DNA of 12,130 bases from an uncultured Eubacteriales bacterium (GTDB lineage Bacteria; Bacillota; Clostridia; Oscillospirales; Acutalibacteraceae), in contig ONIF01000032.1 of NCBI GenBank assembly GCA_900317795.1, positions 1 to 12,130 on the forward strand, in the 5' to 3' direction. A program made the position numbers and the translations under genes. Position 1 is the first letter of the stretch. Every line of letters starts with the position of its first letter. The notes below the pieces were generated by a model, which was not told where the DNA came from, made no database searches, and saw nothing but the letters and a program-made list of their open reading frames with translations. This document shows positions 6,878 through 12,130 of the stretch, piece after piece.

Positions 6878-8692
6878 CTATTTTTCATAGTAAAATACTT
6901 TTCCTGTCGGTCTGAACGGCAATACATGACCTTTCGGAATCAGAAATGCGTGTTCACGCTTTATCTTCAAATCCCTTTCAATATAGCCGTCTGTGATTAT
7001 CAAAACAGGTCCGTCTTTCGGAAAATCTTTGGCATTTTCAAGAATATCCACGGCAGGCTGTAAAATCGTTCCGCCACGTCCCATGACTTCCACTCTGCCG
7101 GCAATTTCCTCCGGTGACATATAACCTTTGTCATAAGCCTCTGCATCACAAAAAATAACTCTTGCCTTTGGAACGTCTTTTGCATTGGCATAGCTTGCAA
7201 TCGCTCCCAATGCTATCCCTATATCCTTTGCGGACATTGAACCCGATGTATCTATGACTACTCCGAAAGTTCGTCCTTCCGTCTGTGTATCATCAATAAA
7301 ATATCTTGGTCGGGGTATATCGGGAGTGCTTGCCTGCCGTCTGCTTGGTCTTGCATAAGTGCGGTGCTTTTCTATCGGGGCAAAAAAATCATCAAACCAC
7401 TTTGCCAATTTCACGTCCCAAGGGATAGGCGGCATTGCCAATGCCCTTATTTCTTCTATCAGTCCTGCCGGAATAAATCCTCTGCCGCTTGAAATCTGAT
7501 ATTCCAAGCCCTGCATAAGAGCATTTTTACAAAAATCATCAAGGCTTACACTGCCGTTTTTTCTCTCGCCTGCACCGATCATATCACCTTTGCCGTATCC
7601 ACGAAATGTCATCAATTTTCGGTTTACCCTGATATTTCTGACAAGTTCATCATATATTTCCTCCGCTGACATTCCTTTCAAACTCTCGTCATACATCAAA
7701 CCGTTTTCGGGCATTTCTCCGATATGCATTTCTGTCAGCCAGCCGTTCACAACATAGTCACAAGCTATATTCCATAAATAATGATCCCTGCCTTTTGAAC
7801 GGTTGGCATGGTCAAGCCCTGCATGGAGGTATTCATGTGCCAGCACAAATTTCAGTTCCTCATTGGACAAGCCTGCGGCTGGATTTACATATATCTCTTT
7901 CAGTCCTGCGTCAACTGCCGCTATCTGTATTTCATTTTTTTCACAGTATTCACTGTCCTCGATAACTTTAAAATGTGCCGCAAGACCGCCCAACAGCGGA
8001 AAACTGTTGATAAACCAGTTGGCAGCCTGTCGGGAACGTGTATCATATTCCGATAAAATCTCCGCACTTGCGGCACTCTGTAAAACACTCTTTACAGAAT
8101 GTTGCAAAGCGTATGCAAACTTCTCTTCAAAATAATCATTTGAACGCCATTTCCAGTCATGTTTATCCCATATATCCTCCAAATCAAATATATCATTGAA
8201 TGTATATGTACCGAGAATTTTATATTTTTCGGCTTGTTCCCTGTGCTGTGACAGATATTCATAAATCGTCTGTTCATCTTTCAGACTGCCTTGAAACGTC
8301 CGTATAATATCCGCTTCCATAGGTGCACCCTGAAATTTTATATCCTGCAAAAACTTCGTGATGTAAATATCACACGCAATATTCCATAAACGAATGTCAA
8401 CGGCTTTTGAAACTTTATCGGGATTGGTATGCCCCAAACCCAAATGCAGTATCAGATGTGCGATGATATAAGCCCATTCCTGCGGAGTGTGACGCTTGTT
8501 TTTGTTAAAAACCATATATCCTGCACTTGTCACATAAGCTGAACCGCTTTTTTCTTTATCATCAAAATCCCTTATCCTGTCATAATAATCCATACAGCCG
8601 AAAAGAGGGTGCTTTTTGATAATATCCATTCCTTCAATAATAAATTGGGCTGACGGTGGGATTTTATTTTTGTTGCTTGATTTTTTAGACAT
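6878..8692 (-). CDS. DUF2201-like protein: duplicated metallopeptidase-like region plus VWA domain
   Basis: This 604-residue cytoplasmic protein has three recognisable parts. An N-terminal metallopeptidase-like copy carries H79-LILH-LGLGH88, in which the catalytic Glu of HExxH is Leu, followed by LWNIACD (about 102-108). A second copy has an intact H286-EYLH-AGLDH295 followed by the same LWNIACD (about 306-312). The C-terminus is a VWA domain with a full MIDAS: DTSGS (481-485), T542 in GRGGT and D568 in ITDG. This arrangement matches the DUF2201 family (putative metallopeptidase plus VWA-like), whose members are often next to MoxR ATPases, as here. The MoxR gene ends only 2 bases before this start, and its stop lies within the ribosome binding region (GGAG-TAA-TT-ATG). 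The VWA domain probably binds a partner through Mg2+, and the second copy may be a zinc peptidase. The actual substrate is unknown. Confidence 0.88.
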   Translation of the reverse strand: MSKKSSNKNKIPPSAQFIIEGMDIIKKHPLFGCMDYYDRIRDFDDKEKSGSAYVTSAGYMVFNKNKRHTPQEWAYIIAHLILHLGLGHTNPDKVSKAVDIRLWNIACDIYITKFLQDIKFQGAPMEADIIRTFQGSLKDEQTIYEYLSQHREQAEKYKILGTYTFNDIFDLEDIWDKHDWKWRSNDYFEEKFAYALQHSVKSVLQSAASAEILSEYDTRSRQAANWFINSFPLLGGLAAHFKVIEDSEYCEKNEIQIAAVDAGLKEIYVNPAAGLSNEELKFVLAHEYLHAGLDHANRSKGRDHYLWNIACDYVVNGWLTEMHIGEMPENGLMYDESLKGMSAEEIYDELVRNIRVNRKLMTFRGYGKGDMIGAGERKNGSVSLDDFCKNALMQGLEYQISSGRGFIPAGLIEEIRALAMPPIPWDVKLAKWFDDFFAPIEKHRTYARPSRRQASTPDIPRPRYFIDDTQTEGRTFGVVIDTSGSMSAKDIGIALGAIASYANAKDVPKARVIFCDAEAYDKGYMSPEEIAGRVEVMGRGGTILQPAVDILENAKDFPKDGPVLIITDGYIERDLKIKREHAFLIPKGHVLPFRPTGKVFYYEK

Positions 8693-8694
8693 AA

Positions 8695-9759
8695 TTACTC
8701 CTGTTTCTGTATCAGTCGGGGCAGGTCACGGACTATTTCAACCATAAACCAGTCAGGCAGGGTTTTTCCGCTGTCATCAGATGCGACTAACTGTGCCAAT
8801 TCAAAATTGATACTTGCCAATTCTTTGATAAGTGCCTTTGCCCTGTGCGTGAAAAATTGTGTATTGCTGTCAAGCTGTTCTTTGCTTTTCGGCAGTTCCA
8901 AAAGAAGTCTGTCACGGAATGACTGTGCAAGAAAATATAATACATCTCTGTCTTCGGGCTTTGCAGGCCAACGTGCGTCACCTTTGATAATATCCGACAA
9001 TAAATTTTTATTTCCGAGATGTTTCGTATAAGCAACAAACATTCCAGCGTGTGACGGCGATATACAGCCGTAAGCAAGCGTTTTCAGCATTTGAGAGCCT
9101 GCCGAAAGTCCTGCTGTTTCAAATTCTTTGATAAGGTCACTTAAAGTATGCCATGAACGGGGAGTGGAAAAGGGTTCTTCCGTTTTTGGCGGAACGGAAA
9201 ACAAATGTTCGGGGCGTGCCGTGATATAGTCCGTCACCCATTCATGAATTCCTGCGGTATATGCCCACGAAAGCCATTGGTTTACATCAACTTTCAACTG
9301 CACATGAAACATTCTGTTTACCAGTGCAGACGACATTGTTTTGACAATGGCATTATCCTGAGCCCTGTTGCCTGCACCAATGACAACGCTTCCTTTCGGT
9401 AAGTGATACTCCCCTATCCTGCGTTCATAGATAAGGCTGTAAAAAGCCTTTTGCACCTCCTGTGAACAGGCATTCAGTTCATCTAAAAACAGAACATACG
9501 GCTCATTTCTTGCTATCATTTTAGGGGGCAGAAATTCCGATACATTGCCGTTAATTCTCGGAATGCCGATAATATCTTCGGGTGCAAGCTGACTTCCCAA
9601 AAGCGATACACATTCCATGCCTACGTCCATAGCGAACTGTTCGACAAGTGCCGATTTGCCTATACCCGGTGCACCCCAGATAAATACAGGTCTTACGGGT
9701 GCGACTGTCAGTAATATTTCCGATAATTCTTCCTGAGTTACTTGTACTGGTAAATTCAT
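8695..9759 (-). CDS. MoxR-family AAA+ ATPase
   Basis: This complete 354-residue AAA+ protein has Walker A GAPGIGKS (29-36), Walker B VLFLDELNA with D93/E94, sensor 1 in IGAGNR (N131), and a probable arginine finger in ALVNRM (R149). The LDELN Walker B and the AP-EDIIGIPR region are typical of MoxR-type proteins. These ATPases act as chaperone-like remodellers together with VWA-domain partners, for example by inserting metals or cofactors or by assembling complexes. The partner here is the next gene, 2 bases away. The upstream Thg1-like gene ends 11 bases before it, and GGAG precedes the ATG. The C-terminal 150 residues are helical and less conserved. The client is unknown; the RNA enzymes encoded just upstream are obvious candidates from context only. 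Confidence 0.93.
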   Translation of the reverse strand: MNLPVQVTQEELSEILLTVAPVRPVFIWGAPGIGKSALVEQFAMDVGMECVSLLGSQLAPEDIIGIPRINGNVSEFLPPKMIARNEPYVLFLDELNACSQEVQKAFYSLIYERRIGEYHLPKGSVVIGAGNRAQDNAIVKTMSSALVNRMFHVQLKVDVNQWLSWAYTAGIHEWVTDYITARPEHLFSVPPKTEEPFSTPRSWHTLSDLIKEFETAGLSAGSQMLKTLAYGCISPSHAGMFVAYTKHLGNKNLLSDIIKGDARWPAKPEDRDVLYFLAQSFRDRLLLELPKSKEQLDSNTQFFTHRAKALIKELASINFELAQLVASDDSGKTLPDWFMVEIVRDLPRLIQKQE

Positions 9760-9770
9760 AATTTTCTCCT

Positions 9771-10538
9771 TTATTCCGAATTTTTTTCTAAAATATCAAG
9801 TATAAATTTTTTATAATCCTCTCCATAGGGGATTTCAAGGTCTGCATAAAGTTCACGTCTTTTGACAATCGTTTTCTGCTCTGTAACAGGATTATAGCCC
9901 TCTTTGTCAACGTCCCTGAAATATATCCCTATACCTCTTTTCTGCCATGAGGGGAGATTATTATAGTTAATTCCTTTTTGAAACAGAAGTTCATTTTTAT
10001 CACTTATACTTTTACCTTCAAGTGCAGCAGCAGCGGTATTTTGATTAACGCCTTCTTTACGGAGTGCCCAATAACAATGTGCATTTAAAGAATTTCTGTG
10101 AGAATCCTCCTGCCGCCACATGAAATAATCAGCCACTTTTTCCTTATTCGGAAGCGGTACTGTACGACAGTCAAAAGTAGCTGCCCTGCCCAAAAGAAGC
10201 GAAAATGCAGCACTTGCCTCACCTGCCAAAGTTGTATTGATTTTCCTTACTTTTCTTCCAAAAGAATTATCATCTATATGAAACAGCAAGGATATTTCAT
10301 CGCTTTCGGTATAACCGTAAATCACTCTGAACCCGCACTGCATAAGTGCCTTTACAGTTTCTATCATCATATCACGGAATTTTATATCAAAGGGTACTTC
10401 AAATTTACATATTTCTTTGGTCAGACGAGTAAAAGAACGTCCGTCCAATCGTGTCACTATATACATATCAGGCAGTATAAATTGGTCAAGCGACTGCTCA
10501 TATACACGCATCTGAGCATCAAAATCATCAAATTTCAT
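9771..10538 (-). CDS. Thg1-like 3'-5' nucleotidyltransferase
   Basis: This 255-residue protein belongs to the tRNA(His) guanylyltransferase (Thg1) / Thg1-like family. The first catalytic motif is TRLDGRSFTRLTK with metal-binding D32. The second is GYTESDEISLLF with S79, D80 and E81, equivalent to the SDE of Thg1. HRNSLNAHCYWAL (about 147-159) corresponds to the HINNLYNTVFW region of eukaryotic Thg1. The His that follows DGRxF in eukaryotic enzymes is Thr here, as expected for the Thg1-like (TLP) type. The family adds nucleotides in the 3'-to-5' direction using a template. Bacteria normally encode the extra G of tRNA(His), so bacterial TLPs are thought to repair 5'-truncated RNAs. Its start overlaps the kinase stop by 4 bases (ATGA), tightly coupling the two RNA-end enzymes. 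Function is inferred from family. Confidence 0.93.
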   Translation of the reverse strand: MKFDDFDAQMRVYEQSLDQFILPDMYIVTRLDGRSFTRLTKEICKFEVPFDIKFRDMMIETVKALMQCGFRVIYGYTESDEISLLFHIDDNSFGRKVRKINTTLAGEASAAFSLLLGRAATFDCRTVPLPNKEKVADYFMWRQEDSHRNSLNAHCYWALRKEGVNQNTAAAALEGKSISDKNELLFQKGINYNNLPSWQKRGIGIYFRDVDKEGYNPVTEQKTIVKRRELYADLEIPYGEDYKKFILDILEKNSE

Positions 10539-10981
10539 TTTGTATCACCCCATTTCTTTATAATAAATTTGTTTTTTTCTATACAGACATAGTAAAGTTC
10601 ATCAAACCCCTCATTATAATTCGGTATCTCCAATTTGGAATGAGTGCATATAATTGCGGTATCGGGAACTTTTGCTTTACCTGTACGGGTGCTGTTGCGT
10701 TCAATGCTCTCATTGATTGAGGAACGGAAATAATAGCCTATTACTCTGTAACCTGCATTTTTGGCGAGAGTAATATATTTTTCACGGTTTTCTTTTTTGG
10801 GATTTGTGTTATCCACTACAAATGACCTTTCATTTGCGATACATTCATTCAACAGTCTGTTTTCTTTATTTCGTGTACGCAGCGTGTCAAGATTAACATG
10901 AACAAACTCGCTGAAATTATCATGATAAAATGTAGATTTTCCGCTGGCTTGTATTCCTATAAAAATAATAGCTTTTTTCAT
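10535..10981 (-). CDS. P-loop kinase resembling the T4 polynucleotide 5'-kinase domain
   Basis: This small kinase (148 residues) has Walker A GIQASGKST (K15, S16). A VNLDTLRTR motif follows (D32 and R35, placed like the general base and substrate Arg of T4 Pnkp), then VDNTNP (57-61, like the DTNL of T4) and a lid-like ERNSTRTGKAKVP (94-106), resembling T4 KRNSKRGTKAVP. It lacks the 3'-phosphatase domain of T4 Pnkp. The expected reaction is ATP-dependent phosphorylation of a 5'-OH nucleic-acid end, though other AAA_33-type small-molecule kinases cannot be excluded. An in-frame ATG at 11014 would overlap the previous gene by 16 bases. The ATG at 10981 is preferred because AGAGGAG stands just before it and the protein then begins MKKAIIFIG, typical of P-loop kinases. 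It overlaps the Thg1-like gene by 4 bases. Confidence 0.87.
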   Translation of the reverse strand: MKKAIIFIGIQASGKSTFYHDNFSEFVHVNLDTLRTRNKENRLLNECIANERSFVVDNTNPKKENREKYITLAKNAGYRVIGYYFRSSINESIERNSTRTGKAKVPDTAIICTHSKLEIPNYNEGFDELYYVCIEKNKFIIKKWGDTK

Positions 10982-10998
10982 TTTCTCTCCTCTTTTAG
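10982..10998 (-). promoter_or_regulatory. Ribosome binding site that fixes the kinase start
   Basis: On the minus strand CTAAAAGAGGAGAGAAA is followed directly by ATG at 10981. The GAGGAG motif is at normal spacing for that start. The upstream in-frame ATG at 11014 has no such motif. Confidence 0.65.
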
Positions 10999-12130
10999 TT
11001 AAAATTCCTGCCAATAACTGTTAGCAATTTTCCAACAAATATCTGTCGGATCATGTTCTATAAGATAATCTATCATCATTTGTTCTGCCTCATCACACTT
11101 ATGCCTGACAAGAAAACGTACTGCAAATTCTTTCAAAAAATGACTTGAACTTTCATTCGTCAAAATTTCCTTTACAATCATCATAGATTTTTTTAAATCT
11201 GTCCTTGCATAATAACTGATATAATACTTCAAACGGCTCATATCAATGTCATTTTTTGACAGCCAATCATCAATAACAGATTTCGTCAGCTCTGTATTAT
11301 CTTTCTTTGCCACCAAATATCCCGATAATTCTTCAACTGTCGGATAACACTCCAAAAACATTCCGTCTTCACTGACAGGGAGATTATGATATTCTTCAAA
11401 AGTTATATTTTTAATCATTTTATCATCAGGCTTAAAATTCGGTAATTCTTCCATATTTATTTTTATATCGCCAAAAACAGCAAATATTTCTTGCTTATTC
11501 ATATCATTCAAAACGTATTGTATAGGAATAATTACAATACTGTGCATCATAGCCCCCTTTAAAGCCGCTGCATAAGCCTTGTGATGACCGTCAAGCAAAG
11601 AACACAAAAATCCATATTGATAATAGGCAATCGCACGGGGAGCATTTTCTTTTTCTATCCTGTCAAGATAATACTTTGCCCTGTCGGTGTTCAAGCATAA
11701 ATTTGACTGTGTGGGATAAATATATGCCGGAAAACCGCTTGTAACGTCCATAAAATCACTGTTATAATATTCAGGCGTTGCAGCTTCCATATAATCAGCT
11801 TTATCCTGCACATTCATAAAAAAATGATTTTCTCCATCTGTCGGATAAAGCATTGAATCTGCTATTATATAATATCCGTCATCAAGTAAACCAATGATAG
11901 AACTTATATTTTCTATTGACGTTTTCAGACTGACAAAAGGGCAGTTTACTTTATCTCTGATTTTTTGCATTTCCGGAGTATCAATTTTTTCGATACCGTA
12001 TCCCCTTGCAATCATGGCGGAACAAGTTGGACAAATCGGATATTCTCCTTGAATAAGCGGTTTGCCGTTTAAAAGTAGTACGGATTTTTGGCAGTAATTT
12101 TCATCATAATGTGTTGTTGCACTTGTTAAT
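10999..12130 (-). CDS. Protein with Cys cluster and ParB/sulfiredoxin-like DGHH motif (start lies off the right edge)
   Basis: The frame is open from the right window edge to a stop at 10999, giving 377 codons, so the gene is partial at its N-terminus. The ATG at 12015 is only an internal methionine: upstream in-frame codons read through NYCQKS and YPICPTCSAMIARG. This gives a Cys near the N-terminus and a CPTC pair about 25 residues later, which look like part of a zinc ribbon. In the middle, CSLLDGHHKAYAAALKG followed by IVIIPIQYV resembles the DGHHR region of the ParB/sulfiredoxin fold, in which related proteins bind nucleotides. The C-terminal 100 residues appear all helical. It ends 17 bases before the kinase start, so it belongs to the same cluster. 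Specific function is unknown; a nucleotide-binding or regulatory role is inferred from one motif only. Confidence 0.75.
   Translation of the reverse strand, partial: LTSATTHYDENYCQKSVLLLNGKPLIQGEYPICPTCSAMIARGYGIEKIDTPEMQKIRDKVNCPFVSLKTSIENISSIIGLLDDGYYIIADSMLYPTDGENHFFMNVQDKADYMEAATPEYYNSDFMDVTSGFPAYIYPTQSNLCLNTDRAKYYLDRIEKENAPRAIAYYQYGFLCSLLDGHHKAYAAALKGAMMHSIVIIPIQYVLNDMNKQEIFAVFGDIKINMEELPNFKPDDKMIKNITFEEYHNLPVSEDGMFLECYPTVEELSGYLVAKKDNTELTKSVIDDWLSKNDIDMSRLKYYISYYARTDLKKSMMIVKEILTNESSSHFLKEFAVRFLVRHKCDEAEQMMIDYLIEHDPTDICWKIANSYWQEF

Noticed and set aside
9771..10538. Cellular tRNA(His) maturation enzyme
   Set aside because: Bacteria generally encode the extra G in the tRNA(His) gene, and the residue after DGRxF is Thr rather than His, which favours a Thg1-like repair role.
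10098..10592. 164-codon plus-strand open frame
   Set aside because: It is antisense to the Thg1-like gene, with a low-complexity composition and no ribosome binding context; the opposite strand has intact catalytic motifs.
10535..11014. Start of the kinase at 11014
   Set aside because: It would overlap the preceding gene by 16 bases and add 11 residues with no family match, whereas a strong ribosome binding site precedes the ATG at 10981.

Overview
The window looks like low-GC Bacillota, most likely a Clostridia/Ruminococcus-like gut anaerobe. The evidence is the AT-rich sequence, strong GGAGG-type ribosome binding sites, tightly packed operons and the gene families present. This placement is an inference; there is no rRNA or marker gene to confirm it. 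Every real gene reads on the minus strand, so transcription runs from high to low coordinates. No tRNA, rRNA, CRISPR array, insertion sequence or phage gene was seen, and there is no gene-free stretch longer than about 180 bases.

Right part (12130 down to 6420): a tight six-gene cluster. In order of transcription it holds: (1) a protein with a Cys cluster and a ParB/sulfiredoxin-like DGHH motif, cut by the window edge; (2) a small P-loop kinase resembling the 5'-kinase domain of T4 polynucleotide kinase; (3) a Thg1-like 3'-5' nucleotidyltransferase; (4) a MoxR-type AAA+ ATPase; (5) a 604-residue protein with a duplicated metallopeptidase-like region (one copy intact, one degenerate) and a C-terminal VWA domain with a complete MIDAS; and (6) a very AT-rich 148-residue protein of unknown function. 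The pairing of an RNA 5'-end kinase with a 3'-5' polymerase suggests RNA (tRNA) repair, and the MoxR/VWA pair suggests an ATP-driven remodelling or chaperone module. This is the most interesting part of the window.

Middle (6384 down to 949): a self-contained operon for an ABC transporter and a two-component system. The ATPase, the large FtsX-type permease, the OmpR-family response regulator and the histidine kinase are linked by three successive 4-base ATGA overlaps. The layout is that of peptide/antibiotic-sensing transport modules. A promoter lies in the 101-base gap upstream, and a 14-bp-stem hairpin follows the last gene.

Left part (896 down to 1): a BlaI/MecI-type repressor followed, with a 1-base TAATG overlap, by the N-terminal part of a BlaR1/MecR1-type M56 sensor protease that runs off the left edge. 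Two palindromic operators of the TACA/TGTA type surround a TTGACA-N17-TAGAAT promoter upstream, indicating autoregulation.
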